Origin: Leishmania infantum JPCM5
Lineage: Eukaryota; Euglenozoa; Kinetoplastea; Trypanosomatida; Trypanosomatidae
Reading direction: 5' to 3'
Length of the DNA stretch: 64,000 nucleotides
Assembly (NCBI RefSeq): GCF_000002875.2
Contig: NC_009417.2
Coordinates: 1,159,929-1,223,928 of the forward strand
This document shows, in pieces, positions 10,226 to 21,146 of the stretch. The notes beneath the pieces were generated by a model that had not been told where the DNA came from, did no database searches, and was given only the letters and a program-made list of their open reading frames with translations. Every line of letters begins with the position of its first letter. Position 1 is the first letter of the stretch. The translations under genes were made by a program, and so were the position numbers.

Positions 10226-11398
10226 ATGCAGACATGGACGGGGCCAACTGAGTTGCTGCCGATGGAGCCGATCCCGCGAATCAGCTCCATGGCTGCCGCT
10301 CCTCTTTCCAGGACGTTCTCACCCAAGTCCTCAGAAAGCTCCTTCTCATCTCACAGCCAAGAGAGAATGGAGCAAAACTACCGAGAAAGCGCTGCGGGGT
10401 TTGGGCCTCCACCAGCCGAGAGCGCCTCCAATGCTGCAAATGGCGATGTCGTCGTCTGCCAGTCTCGCAGCCATCGTGAAACCACCGCTCAACCCAATAC
10501 CTCTGGCAACAACTACGGTGAAAGCACCCGGGTCGGCGCACGCGATAACAAGAGCGCCGACTCGGGCATCGCTAGCGCCGGCGTTGCGCGCTGCTTTGTA
10601 CTGACACACGATCCGCTACTTTACGGCATTCTCAAGTGGGGTCTGGCGACTTTATTGCTTCTTTTCCTCGCCTTCGTTGTCTTTGGCATGTTATACAGTT
10701 CCATCCGCTACGGCGGGAACTGTACCGGCACCAATGGGACCTCAGGTGGGACAGTGAAGCCACGCGAACCGTGCGTCACGCCGTTCAGCACCATCCTCGG
10801 CGTCTTCAACGGCGTCTTTGGCTACAGCAACTGCAATGACAGCTACGTGTCTACAGAGCTGGGGTACATTAACCTGACGGTGCTGGAGCTGAACAACGAA
10901 ACAGGGCAGGTAACCTACATCTCTAAGCAGTTCTACACGGGGCTGGCGTGGCAGTGCGTTGAGTACGCGCGGCGATACTGGATGCAGAGCGGAACACCGC
11001 AGCCAGCGTACTTCGAATCCGTTCCAGGGGCCGCGGACATTTGGAACCTGACCTTTGTGAGGCTCCTGTCGAACACATCGATGAAGCTGCCGCTGCACAG
11101 GTTCAGGAACGGCGACCCCGTGACGAGCAACCTCCAGGTACCTGCAGTCGGTGACATCATCATCTACCCCGTCCAAGATGGTGGCTTTCCTTACGGCCAC
11201 GTCGCCGTCATCGCGAGTGTTGAAATATCGACGCACGGCGCCATCTACGTGGCGGAACAAAACTGGGCTAACGCCGTGTGGCCATCGGCGTACCACAACT
11301 ACAGCAGAAGGATTCCATTGTACTATGAAATGCTGACCTCCACCATCACGCTTGATGATCCGAAAGGTAAAATTATCGGGTGGATGCGGTACGGCTGA
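10226..11398 (+). CDS. Membrane-anchored glutathionylspermidine-amidase-like CHAP protein, copy 1
   Basis: A 390-residue protein with an N-terminal Ser-rich cytosolic region, one membrane helix (about 133-155) and a C-terminal CHAP domain (about 185-388), so type II topology is inferred. The catalytic set is complete: Cys244 in WQCVEYARRYW, His325 in YGHVAVI and Glu344 in AEQNW. This is the pattern of the amidase half of glutathionylspermidine/trypanothione synthetases, which hydrolyse the amide to polyamine; related CHAP enzymes cut cell-wall peptides, and such trypanosomatid genes are sometimes named D-alanyl-glycyl endopeptidase-like. Seven or more N-x-S/T sequons follow the membrane helix, supporting a luminal or external catalytic domain. 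The true substrate is unknown. Paralogues lie at 21147 and 23725. Confidence 0.9.
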   Translation: MQTWTGPTELLPMEPIPRISSMAAAPLSRTFSPKSSESSFSSHSQERMEQNYRESAAGFGPPPAESASNAANGDVVVCQSRSHRETTAQPNTSGNNYGESTRVGARDNKSADSGIASAGVARCFVLTHDPLLYGILKWGLATLLLLFLAFVVFGMLYSSIRYGGNCTGTNGTSGGTVKPREPCVTPFSTILGVFNGVFGYSNCNDSYVSTELGYINLTVLELNNETGQVTYISKQFYTGLAWQCVEYARRYWMQSGTPQPAYFESVPGAADIWNLTFVRLLSNTSMKLPLHRFRNGDPVTSNLQVPAVGDIIIYPVQDGGFPYGHVAVIASVEISTHGAIYVAEQNWANAVWPSAYHNYSRRIPLYYEMLTSTITLDDPKGKIIGWMRYG

Positions 11399-11660
11399 GC
11401 AGCTAGGGGCATGAAGGCAAGCAGACGATCGCCGAACCCTCACATTGGGGCTGCTTGTACCGCGACACACACATAAAAACGCGCTAGACGACGGCTACCC
11501 GTTGAAAAGGCATGAGAGCACATCCGTGTGCCATTGATGCACATCCAAGAGGAGTGTGGGTGGGAGGAGGCAAAAAGCGCTGGGAATTACATAGCGGCGC
11601 TGCATCTGTTTCTCGCTCCTTTTCACTATATGTCTTCGTTGAATATCATCGAAGGAGGCC

Positions 11661-12031
11661 GATAGTGCCCGTCGCCTCACGGTAGCGCCAGGGCCTAGTG
11701 CCCAGCGTGCGGGGACGCCAAGGGCCTGCAGCCCGCCCTGGAAGGGGGGTGGTGGTGCGGCTGCGGACTCTCGATGTCGGCGGACAGGCCTGGGCTGGCG
11801 CTGCGCGGAGGAGGCCTGCAGTCATGAGCGCGTTTGCACCAGCTCACCACGAATCGTGTCGGCGATCAAACGAGTAGGCGCATCCCACCTGCTGTGTTTC
11901 TGCTTTTGCTGCGTTGCGGCGGTGTTGGGTGGGCCCGCTCCTGGGCATCGCCGTGGTGCAGCAGAGGTAGGTGAACGGTGGCCGTGTGTGTCTACTGGCT
12001 GACTTGTTCGTGGTACAATGCCACGTTGAAG
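11661..12031 (+). mobile_element. Short retroposon piece (5' end, about 0.37 kb)
   Basis: Near-identical to 38343-38720, 56308-56682 and, inverted, 31701-32071. It begins with GATAGTGCCCGTCGCCTCAC, a few bases short of the fuller 5' end at 38343, and ends at GTTGAAG like the other short copies. Flanking DNA differs between sites, so these are separate insertions or recombination products. It contains the block A sequence shared with the long elements. No gene is credible in it. Confidence 0.75.
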
Positions 12032-14221
12032 AAAGAGCAGCGATGCATACGGCGTCGAGGAGCGCAACTGGAATACGCAGCGCTTCTAGGGAAGCTGAGC
12101 GTATGTGTGTGTGTGGGTGGGTGTGCTTGTGTTTGTGCTGCAAGGTCTGCTTTTCAAACGTGACGGTGCCTTATTCTGCATTGAGCGTCCGCTCCGCTCC
12201 TACAATATGTGTTGCGAGCTTCTCTTTTTGCTTGTCTCTGCTGTATTGCTATGTAGCGTTCTTTTACACACACTATATGTGTATGTGTCTTCCTGTACGC
12301 TGCTGCGTGTGTCATTCAGCCTGGCAACGGTAATGCCACGTTCAGCTTATTATTTTTGTTGCACAGAAGCGAGCGGTTCTTCCCTGTGCATTCCTTGTTC
12401 GTTCTGGGGTTTGTCTTGGGTTGTATCTCTGTGTGTATGTGTGTCGGGGAGTGAAGAGTACACGAGCAAGCGCAGCCCGCACCTGCACACATACGCACAC
12501 TCTGACTTACAGGCAGGCGAAGGGATCATGATGCAGGCAGAGTGCATATGTGTATATATATATATATATGCATATGTGTATGCGGACATTTATATAGAAA
12601 TATATTTGTGGGAATGGGAGGAGTATCGGAGAGGAAAAGGTAAACGGCCTTTGGCAGACGCGTGTGACGTAACTGCACCCTCCCCACCACCACTGCCACC
12701 CATACACACAAGCATGCGGGCATGTGTATGGGTTTTTAATTGCTTTGTTGTTTTTTTTCTTCGTGTGTGTGTGTGGGGGGGGGGTCTTGCGTTTTGCACC
12801 GTTCGACTTCTGGCCGTGCTCTGTTGCTCCTTTCTCCCTTCGCATCGTCTCGCTGAGTGGCTCTTGCTCTTATCTCCCCCCTGCTTATCTTCTTTGGCCT
12901 GTTTTCGGGGAGTCTGTGCGGGGGGAGGGGGAGGGGCGGCACGTGTGTGCGTGTACTAACAGTTTTGCACCTCCCCTCCTTTTCTCCCGACGCTTTGGCT
13001 CACCCACTGCGCACCCCCTCCAGCGCCACCCTCAGGCTCATCTCGAGCCCCTTTCCCTCTCTTTTTTTTTGCTTGCTATCGCCTGCGTTGGATTGCTTCC
13101 ACGCGTACCACTATTTTCTGCTCCGACAGATGATTCGACTCTGTGTGTATCAGCGAGTCTAGGTGTCCATTATTGGCCTCTCCCTCCCTGCCTCCCTGCC
13201 TCCCTGCCTCCCTGCCTCCCTGCTTCTCTCTTTGGGCCGATGCTCATCAATGTCTCTCTCTCTCTCTCCCTATGAGAGTGTGCGTGTCTCTTACGTGCAC
13301 GCAGAGCGCGGCGATCCCGTAGATATGCGTCTGCCAAGGCACTTCTTTGCGACTGTATGTATGGTTTACCTGGCGCGTGCTCTGGCTCAGAATCCTTTCA
13401 CAATGGTGTCGGCGCGCTTTTCATTGTTGTTGTTACTGTCTACTACGACGATGCTCGCTCTGTGCAAGCGAAGATGAGGGATGCCGGTAAAGGATACGCT
13501 TAAAACGCTTTTGAACAGCTGCAGAGCCGCAGCAAGCGCTGAATGACGATAGCAGCGGAAAGCGAAAATTTTTTAAAGGAAGAGCGGCAGCAACAGTCGT
13601 GGTGATCATTACTGCTCGCCAATGCTCATAAACAAATACACACACAAGGACGCAAAAGACTCACAGAAGCTCGGCTCAATAAAACCGAGCGGTCGCTTCT
13701 CAGATGAGTGGCATCGACCGCCTTGCGCGCTGGTGCGTATGCGAGATCAGGCGCCTTAACCTCTGTCGCACAGCATCATCCGCCGTTTTACACGCTCATG
13801 CAACCTCCTCCGCATAAGTGTGTGTGTGTGTGTACGCGCACCCGACGGGGAGAGAGGATTGCAGGCATAAGCTGACAGACATGTGTGCACGTGCATGAGC
13901 GCGTATATCTATGCGAACGAAACCGCGCCCCACCCGGCTTCAATCACCGACTTTTACCCTTTTTCCCACCTCTCCCGCCTGTCCTCTTCCGCTCTGGCCA
14001 CATGTCACACACTTGGGCAGAACAACCTAACGGCAGGGTGGGCAGTTTCTCTCTCTCTTGCCGCACATTTTTTTTTCGTGTCTTTGGTTTTGTTCATGTG
14101 TCTTAATCATAGCGTTTTCTTTTGTGTGGCCTTACACGTACTTACCTGATCTGCGTGTCTGCTCATGTGGATGCTGTCTGGCATCGCATTACCGAATCCA
14201 TTTTGACCTCGCTGTCGTGCG
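12032..14221. other. Long low-complexity spacer
   Basis: About 2.2 kb with TG/TA microsatellites (12098-12136, 12550-12570, 12764-12785, 13816-13834), G-runs, a CCTCCCTG tandem repeat and TCTC tracts (13253-13268). A frame of about 280 codons here translates only repeat and pyrimidine tracts and has no domain signal. Confidence 0.5.
13183..13223 (+). repeat. CCTCCCTG tandem repeat
   Basis: About five direct copies of the 8-base unit CCTCCCTG, purely pyrimidine apart from one G per unit. It sits in the spacer and could influence RNA processing; no function is shown. Confidence 0.8.
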
Positions 14222-14240
14222 CTCTTGTCGGTTGTTTTAG
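14222..14240 (+). promoter_or_regulatory. Candidate acceptor for the Ser/Thr-rich membrane protein gene
   Basis: A T-rich stretch ending in TTTTAG (AG at 14239-14240), 38 bases before ATG 14279. It is a modest tract; the assignment is tentative. Confidence 0.35.
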
Positions 14241-14278
14241 CACCCATAGAAGCACAAGCAACGCGGCGAGCAGGGACG

Positions 14279-15592
14279 ATGGCGCATCCGTCGAAGCGGC
14301 GGCGTGGCGGTGGCCGTCACCGTGCTACTGTGATGTGCGCCCTCCTAGCCGTCATTTTTGTTCTGGGTGGTCTCTACGGTGCCCCCGTACGCGCTCAACA
14401 GGAAGCGCGTGGACTTGCAGAACTTGAGAGCGGTTCCCTTCCTCTAGCCGACGAAAACTTTGGCCACGGACACAATCTCTACAAAGTCGTGGGCAAAGAC
14501 GGAATCTTAGACGACAAGGGTTTACAGACTCGCTCTGACGAGGAGGCCATAAACATGGAAACTGTTGCTTCGAGTGGTGCGACATCCTCCATCTGGAGGG
14601 CGGAAGGAAATCCGTCTATCGAGAGTGGCTCGTCGTCCTCTGCAGCTGCGAGTGACGCTGGCACGGCGGAGCGGAGCACCAGTTTCCGTTCCGAGGCTGG
14701 TGCTGCCAGCCAAAACCCTGACTCGTCGTCTGCAAGGAGCAGCCGTCCCCTCACCGCGTCTTCTTCCTCTGAGACGAGCAAAGAGGATCAACCGGTAGAT
14801 GGGTCCCCCGGCACCACTCTGACGAACACTACCACAACGGCAACCACGGAGACACCAACAACGAAGCGTCCGGCGGTTGATCATGGTATGGGCACTTCAG
14901 TGGTTTTATTTTTCTTCCTTCTCTTCATTGTAGCCTTCATCATATATGGTGGGCGGCTGTGCCCAAGTGCGTGCCCGTTCGTTGGCCAAAATAGCGGCGG
15001 CCATAGCAGCGGGCCGCACGCGTTCATCCAGCAGCAACACCCACGCTATACCACGCTGCACGGCGACGACGAAGCCTACCGTGGGATGAAGCTGAGCAAC
15101 GCGGCAGCCGGGGTCCCAGTCGGCGGCCGAAATCCGAGACGCTTTTATCAGTCGCAACGCGGCGCCGGTGACAGCGAAGGCCATTGTGACATATTCGTCG
15201 AACTGAAAGACAAACCCACCAAGACCGTGCGAAGCGCCGGCGCACACATCAGCGGTGAAGCCACGGATTCTTTTAGCTTTATGGTGGGCAACAACCCAGC
15301 AGCAAAGAATGGACTCGTTGGTACTTCGGCTTCCTCGGCCGGGCCGGTGACAGTGCAAGTCCCGATGCAGCCCAAGAGCTCGCTGAAGTCACTGCGGAAG
15401 GGCAAGCTGGGCCACGTGTCGACTACTCCGGCGGCCTCTTTTTCCTCGGGTTCGACGACTGAAACACCGGGCTCAAACGCGAGAAGCCCGCTTTACCGCT
15501 CAACTGCAGACACACGTTCCGGCCACGCCGAAGCTGCCGCTATGCCGCCGACCACATCGCAGCCACGCGTTGAGGACGATTGGGGGTGGTAA
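14279..15592 (+). CDS. Hypothetical type I membrane protein with Ser/Thr-rich ectodomain
   Basis: A 437-residue protein. The in-frame extension to 14225 starts with TTG, so ATG 14279 is used. After a basic N-terminus, residues 17-38 form a signal peptide (VMCALLAVIFVLGGLYGAPV then RAQ). An ectodomain of about 165 residues follows, rich in Ser, Ala and Thr and ending in a TTTTATTETPTTKRP-like stalk with N-x-T sequons. A membrane helix (about 208-226, VVLFFFLLFIVAFIIYGG) and a tail of about 210 residues with basic and Ser-rich stretches complete it. The layout suggests a glycosylated surface or endosomal protein. No known family is recognised. It lies between CHAP copies 1 and 2. Confidence 0.8.
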   Translation: MAHPSKRRRGGGRHRATVMCALLAVIFVLGGLYGAPVRAQQEARGLAELESGSLPLADENFGHGHNLYKVVGKDGILDDKGLQTRSDEEAINMETVASSGATSSIWRAEGNPSIESGSSSSAAASDAGTAERSTSFRSEAGAASQNPDSSSARSSRPLTASSSSETSKEDQPVDGSPGTTLTNTTTTATTETPTTKRPAVDHGMGTSVVLFFFLLFIVAFIIYGGRLCPSACPFVGQNSGGHSSGPHAFIQQQHPRYTTLHGDDEAYRGMKLSNAAAGVPVGGRNPRRFYQSQRGAGDSEGHCDIFVELKDKPTKTVRSAGAHISGEATDSFSFMVGNNPAAKNGLVGTSASSAGPVTVQVPMQPKSSLKSLRKGKLGHVSTTPAASFSSGSTTETPGSNARSPLYRSTADTRSGHAEAAAMPPTTSQPRVEDDWGW

Positions 15593-16529
15593 GATAAGAC
15601 CACGTACAAGCGGGAGGCACCAAAGGGCGGCAATGAAGCGCACGAAGCGATGAGATCTGTTCACCAAGTGGGCAGTGTGTGCACACACCCTCACCCTCCG
15701 CATGAGTGATGTAACCGACGTCACTGCTGACGACTTCCCCCCCTCCCTCTCAGCGTCACCTAGGGTGCAAGTCTGCTGGGTTATGCGTACCTAGCGCTGC
15801 CCTTTGTACTCGTGCGTCACCATCACAGGCTTTGCGCATGCACAGCGCAGAGACAGCAACGGTGCTTTTTCATTGTTTTTTTTCCATCTTGCCTTTTTCC
15901 TTCTTGATCCGCCTCATCCTTCTTTCTCGTTTCCACTGGGCGTTTTTCACCTGCGTCGGGTTAACTCTCTCATTTTGCGGTTGGGCCATATTTTCTTCCC
16001 TTCACCTCTTTTTCCCTTTCTCGCGCAGTTGAGACGCGCATCTTACAGTCAGGTGACTGCTACCGAGACGGTCATGTCGTGCATCGCGCTGTCGCCGCAA
16101 CTGATTCAGTTCTCTGTAGTTGTTGTCGCCTTACTGGCGATTTGATGCCCGTTTCTCTTCTCTAATTCTTCATTGCGACTTTGTCTTTCCTTCTCATCTC
16201 CGCATCTTTCAATAAAAAAAAAACACGAGACGTTTCGAAGAGGAAGGCAGCCGCAGCCGGGGAGAAAGAACAAGTAAAGAGCTGCTGTGCAAGTGAGGCG
16301 CTTCATGGTGACAGTAGTGGTGTATGCACGTCGGTTGGAGTAATCACCATGACCACCAGCATGCAGCGAGTCACACCACACGTGCAAAACGCAGGGTAAC
16401 TATTGCTAGGAAATCTACGTCTCCAAAAACAGAGCGCTGCTCGCACAGCCCTTTCAAAATGCGTTAGCCAACATCCCTTGCTCATCATATCGGGCTATTT
16501 ATTCTTCCCCACATCTTTTCTCTTTCATG
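15593..16529. other. Spacer before the long retroposon copy
   Basis: About 0.9 kb, pyrimidine-rich at 15880-16020 and with an A-run near 16212-16221. No coding signal is seen. Confidence 0.45.
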
Positions 16530-17441
16530 GTGCCCGTCGCCTCACGGTAGCGCCAGGGCCTAGTGCCCAGCGTGCGGGGACGCCAAGGGCCTGCAGCCCG
16601 CCCTGGAAGGGGGGTGGTGGTGCGGCTGCGGACTCTCGATGTCGGCGGACAGGCCTGGGCTGGCGCTGCGCGGAGGAGGCCTGCAGTCATGAGCGCGTTT
16701 GCACCAGCTCACCACGAATCGTGTCGGCTACTCAGCACATAAATTCACGATACGCGACGCGACACACTGAGACAAGAGCTCCTTGGCGGCAGTCGTCCCA
16801 CACCAGAAGGACGCGGCTGCCCAGCTTACAAGACGACAGGAGACGGTGCTCGTGCAGTCCCGCACGGGCACCCGGCTGGTGCTTCGGATTCCTGCAACGG
16901 CGGGTGACCCGCAGTGACAACACGGAGCGCAGATGGTGTGCTGCCCACGTCTCCGCTAGCATTGTGGTACCCCGCACCCGCCAGAGCCTCCGCCCGCCCT
17001 GCTTTGCCTACCGAGGGCGTCCGTCCCGGCGCTGTGCCCGATATGCCACGCGAGATTCGCGGATCGCTCGCGCTGCACGGGCTTCCGCCGTCGGGCGCCT
17101 GCGGTTGCCCTCCGGTGCCCCTTCGGAGCGGCAGGCTACGTGGTCTCCTCGCGAGCAGGCGCATGCCTATCCGCGGGCCCCTTCCGCTCGACGCACCCGC
17201 TTCCACAGGACTCATGGCCGCGGCCCCGCCTGCGTCAAGGCGTGCGGTGCAGCCATGTCCGTGTAGGCACGCCTACCGCGCAGCACGTACCCAAAGAATA
17301 AGCAATGACGTGCAGGGAGCGCCCGGTAGACGCGTGGCTGCGGTTCAACGGCGCACGGCGCGCCCCCTAGAGAACCAGGACGTCGCCGCTAATGCGGCAG
17401 AGTTAGGCGAGCTGTGGTTGTGTAGGCGTCCCTGCTTTGAC
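16530..17441 (+). mobile_element. Long retroposon copy (block A joined to block B), about 0.9 kb
   Basis: The most complete compact copy. Block A (16530-16727) begins GTGCCCGTCGCCTCACGGTA, contains GCGCCAGGGCCTAGTGCC, and is the 5' part seen in all copies. It is joined directly to block B (16728-17441), which corresponds to the 3' end of the large copy at 57152-60171. It therefore looks like an internally deleted, non-autonomous derivative keeping both ends, as RIME relates to ingi. Within block B one frame contains LCPICHARFADRS, a zinc-finger-like remnant, but no complete ORF survives. No poly(A) tail or target-site duplication is evident at the ends. Confidence 0.75.
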
Positions 17442-17664
17442 GCGGTCAAACGAGGATGATAGGGCTATAACCCAACGGCCTCCATGTTGTCAGCCTCTAT
17501 CTATTTACGGCTTTCCGCTTCCTTGTGATTTGTGTGTGCGCAAGGCGGTGTGCGGTACTCCTATGACATGTGGCTTCCATGCATGCTCGCTTTTCTGTCC
17601 TCTCTCTGTGCATCTTGTTGGTCAGCCCACGCTGTTACGAAATTTCGTAGTCAAACCCCTCCAC

Positions 17665-18126
17665 ATGGGCTCCGGCTCTTCTCTTGGGAGACGCAGTAGC
17701 GCGTCTCCGCTTGCTTCACGTCGCTCACGCACGCGATATTTATATGGCAATGATGTGCGCCTCTGCCCCGTCTCGGAGGTAAGCGAGCAAACGTTATTCT
17801 GCAACCCATTATCACGTCGAGTGCTTGCCGCATCGTTTCGTGCACGCGATGATAGCAGCGATTCCTTGTCGTCAGCATTCCTATCGCTGTGGAGGACGTC
17901 TCCTATCGGGGATCTTCTTCTTCTGTCAGAAGCCGTCGTGAACGATGAGAGGGAGCGTCGTCGGAGCTCACAGCAACGGCGCTGTACGGCGCATGTGCAG
18001 GGCGTCGTGGGCGCGTTCTGCAGAGGCAGCAATGTTGACTTTTCGGCGCAAATGTACAAAAGCTTTTTCGAGCTCGCCATGGATCAGCGTCGCATGCAGC
18101 TTCAGCAGCAGAGGCGTTTTTGCTGA
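17665..18126 (+). CDS. Hypothetical small protein with possible N-myristoylation start
   Basis: A 153-residue frame. The longer frame upstream runs into the retroposon, so ATG 17665 is preferred; it gives MGSGSS, a typical N-myristoylation context, followed by a basic Ser/Arg-rich segment (6-25). The rest is predicted mixed helix, with DERERRRSSQQRR (94-106) and a C-terminal part, SAQMYKSFFELAMDQRR, that looks like ordinary protein. No family is recognised. Support is a fair-length frame in the transcribed direction and a plausible lipidation signal. The opposite strand also has an open frame, so this is less certain than the neighbours. Confidence 0.5.
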   Translation: MGSGSSLGRRSSASPLASRRSRTRYLYGNDVRLCPVSEVSEQTLFCNPLSRRVLAASFRARDDSSDSLSSAFLSLWRTSPIGDLLLLSEAVVNDERERRRSSQQRRCTAHVQGVVGAFCRGSNVDFSAQMYKSFFELAMDQRRMQLQQQRRFC

Positions 18127-18974
18127 TGGCACCGCTTGTGGTGGTGTGAGCCTTGATGGCCACAGCACGGTTCTTTTTTTGCCTTTTGCCAGGAGCGTGG
18201 CGTAAGATGAGGTGGCCGCGGCATCTTGGCGCCGTGAGTGATGGGGCTGTGTGCGCGCTGTCCGTGCACGCCCACAGAAAGCGCCCCCACGCAGCGTTCT
18301 CCTCCCCTTCCATTCTTTCACAACTCAGACACCCGCCATCTGCATCTGCCCCGCCGGCTGTAGTGCTGCTGTCGCGCTTGCCTGAGTTGTGTTCTTTTTC
18401 GTGTGTCGCTATTGTGGATGCTGCGGTCGGGGACGCGCAAGCACAGGCACACGTGAGGACGTAATGATGGTTGCTGCTACTCTTTGCTCTTCTTTTCTCA
18501 CTGCTAATCGACGAAGAATTGTTGCCACCAATCACGTGCGATGGTGTCCCGTAAGAGACGCGCACATCTTATTGCACGCAGCAAGTCGTTATGTTTTGGT
18601 GCTTTTGAGGTGTACGTAGGTAATGGCGCGCTGCTGCTGCATTCGAGACGAAGGCTTTCTCACCGTTTAGAAAACATGTCCCGTATTCCCTGTGCCTTAA
18701 CTGCCGCCCCTCACGGCCCTTCCCCGCCCACCTCCTCTACTCAGGTAGGCGGGAGATCGAAGAGGACTTTCATGGTGGCACAGTCCCTCCCCTCCCACCC
18801 TCTGATTTCATTGCTTTCTTTTTGTTGTTGGTTGTCTACCGCTTCCTTCGTGTGCACAACATGCCAGCCTGTATGGGACTGCTGCGAGAGTAGAACTGCC
18901 TGCGGGTGTGTGCGCATTTGCCTTTATAGATGTAATATATATATATATTTGCACATGTATAGGTGGTTCCATTC
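18127..18974. other. Spacer with no recognised gene
   Basis: About 0.85 kb. It includes a TA microsatellite at 18935-18950 close to the next start. Frames here are short and lack protein-like features. Confidence 0.45.
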
Positions 18975-19751
18975 ATGACCTCCGTCATTCAGCGCCTTCG
19001 CCGCGTAGAGGTAGAAGGTCTCGAAAACCTGCGCAACCTCGGCGGCTACCACACGAACAACAGCACCAAAACGACGAGGCGGGGCGTTGTGTATCGCAGT
19101 GATCAGCTCTTCCGCATTCCAGCGTGCATGGCGCAAAGGGGGCTGGTCGATCAGCTGCGCATTCGCCACGTGTACGACCTGTGTGATAGCACCGAAGTGT
19201 CGGAGAAGCGGTATAGTTTGCTTCACATGCAACATACCTCTTTGCCGATTGACATGAGCAACGCCAATCGGTTTTTGAAAGAAGGCGAGAACCTCAAGCA
19301 GGTGGCGACGGCACACCGTTTCATGCAGGAAATTGACCGAGAGTTTGTGCGCTCGTACGCGCTAACGGTGGGATTCATCATCAAGGGCATAATCGGCAGC
19401 AAAGCATCCTGCGACAAGGCCTTTCTCATCCATTGCACCGCGGGTAAGGACCGCACGGGATGGTGCTGCTACGTGCTGCTGACACTGCTGGACATGACGG
19501 AGAAGGAGAAGCGAGCCGACTACCTCCTTACGAACACGTTCGTTGGTATTCCAGCAGACGCCTGGGACTACAATGGCGCAGAAGGAATGAGTGAGGAGGC
19601 GATGGCAGCCCTCTGGGCAGCGTTTAACGAGTATCTCGACGCTGCTCTTGATGAATTGAGCAAGATGGGCGGCATCTACAAGTACGCGAAGTCGCACATG
19701 GGTCTCACCGACGAGGACATCGACGAGCTGCGAGAGCTGATGCTAGAGTAG
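18975..19751 (+). CDS. Atypical tyrosine/lipid phosphatase (PtpB/LipA-like)
   Basis: A 258-residue protein from ATG 18975; the in-frame codon at 18963 is GTG. It has the order of conserved blocks of the Y_phosphatase3 family: NLRNLGGY (18-25), RRGVVYRSDQL (35-45), VYDLCDSTE (66-74) and the P-loop HCTAGKDRTG (153-162) with catalytic Cys154 and Arg160. Lys158 and Asp159 in the loop are the hallmark of the PtpB/LipA type, which can act on phosphoinositides as well as phosphotyrosine. No signal peptide or membrane helix is visible, so a cytosolic enzyme is likely. Length is normal for the family and the frame is clean. Confidence 0.92.
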   Translation: MTSVIQRLRRVEVEGLENLRNLGGYHTNNSTKTTRRGVVYRSDQLFRIPACMAQRGLVDQLRIRHVYDLCDSTEVSEKRYSLLHMQHTSLPIDMSNANRFLKEGENLKQVATAHRFMQEIDREFVRSYALTVGFIIKGIIGSKASCDKAFLIHCTAGKDRTGWCCYVLLTLLDMTEKEKRADYLLTNTFVGIPADAWDYNGAEGMSEEAMAALWAAFNEYLDAALDELSKMGGIYKYAKSHMGLTDEDIDELRELMLE

Positions 19752-21146
19752 GTGCGAGTTGCGCATATGCTACGCTTCGCTGGTCGGCTCTATCTCCTGT
19801 TTTTTCGCTGTTTTTTTTTTTTGTCTTCCTCACTCTTTTCAGTGGCGGTTTCCTTTGCGCATCGGCCCGCTACATCTCCTCGCTTATCGCAGTTCTTTTT
19901 TTTTTTGGCGTGCGCTTCTCCCGGGCTTCGTGCTGTCGCTTCTTCTTTTCGCAGAAAGGCGTCGTAGACCTTCCCACATCCCACACCCTCGATCTCCCTC
20001 GAAGCCAAGCCACGTATGAGCATCCTCCACCTATCGTGCGACAATTTGTCCTTCATTGTTTTTCCCTTGTGTATTTGTGATTCCTTTTCTCTCTTCTTCG
20101 TCGAGGAGCTGAAGAGGGCGAGAGGCCAGGGATGGGGGCGGGCGCGGGGGGGGGGGAAGGCGTGCTGAAAGAGAACAGGGAGCCAGCGAGAAGCGGTGGT
20201 CGAACAGTTGGACGAGGCGGATCAGTTGCTGCTCTGACTGCTTCGCCCCACCCTCCCCAGAAACAAGCGAAAAAAAAAAGAAAAAGAGCTTTTCGCTCTT
20301 TAGTTATGGGGAAGAGACCTTTGCCCCCCCCCCCCCCAGTGTTTGTTTGAGGCCTTCGCGCTTCAAGCCCTCCCTGGAATGCCTTCTGTGTGCACTGTGT
20401 GCGCCTCTGACAGTGTTCATGCGTGTGTGTGGGGGGGGTGACGATGCGCTCATCAGGCGCATGGATCTCCAATGCATCTCTTTCGAATGTGCCTCCGTTC
20501 TCTTCCTCCCCTTCTGTCCCTATAACGGCTCGCGTCACTGATCGAGCTTCATGTGTGCGATGCGTCGTGTGCTCTGCGAGAGTGCGCACGGTAAGCGGCG
20601 CACTGCCTTGTTCGAAGGACTTAGCAGGGACACGGCTAGCTGAAGCGGCGAGGACACACGCAGAGCTGTGACTGCTTTCGATGGATGGGAATGTATGCGA
20701 GCCCGCACATGCGCTGCTTCCACTAGAGCCGACCCCCGCTAATGGAAAAGGCAAGAAAGGTGGACTGTTGGCAGCGCCAATGCCTCCGAAGGATGCGAAT
20801 GCATCACGGGAGCTGCCCCTCTGCTACCCTATTATTGGCATGTGTGATGGTAATGCTGTTCGTGTCCGGAACGAAGCGAAGGGTGGTCTCGTGCAACGTG
20901 CAGAGACGCCACGGTCGTTGCTCGTGTTCGCGCCGCCTCTACAGCGGAAGCACTGCTCTTGGCGAGGTTCAAGTTCACTCACCCTTCTGCGCAGTAATTC
21001 AACACAGGGCACTCGCACTCGCGGTCCCTTCTGCCCTTCTCTTCCGAACCCTCCTGTGATGAACTGCTTCTCTTTGAACTTTCATAGATCCTTTCGTGCT
21101 TCCTCTCGCCTTCGAATACCCCTGCTAAGCGACGCTCGCACACCAC
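19752..21146. other. Spacer with homopolymer runs
   Basis: About 1.4 kb with T-runs (19810-19821, 19896-19905), a G-run (20145-20155), an A-run (20269-20278) and a C-run (20324-20337). A frame at 20681-21220 overlaps the next gene start and looks non-coding. No gene is supported. Confidence 0.45.

Noticed and set aside
12105..12959. 284-codon frame
   Set aside because: Low-complexity Val/Cys/Leu sequence from TG and CT repeats.
16530..17441. Target-site duplications around the retroposon copies
   Set aside because: Flanks of the copies at 11661, 16530, 31701 and 398 show no convincing 8-15 base direct repeats; truncation or recombination may have removed them.
16578..17459. Long overlapping open frames (up to about 290 codons) in the GC-rich repeats, also at 380-1076, 39150-40239 and 57112-57889
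   Set aside because: They occur in several frames and on both strands of the same repeat, are Arg/Pro/Ala-rich as expected from high GC, differ in ends between copies and show no coherent domain. They are treated as element remnants.
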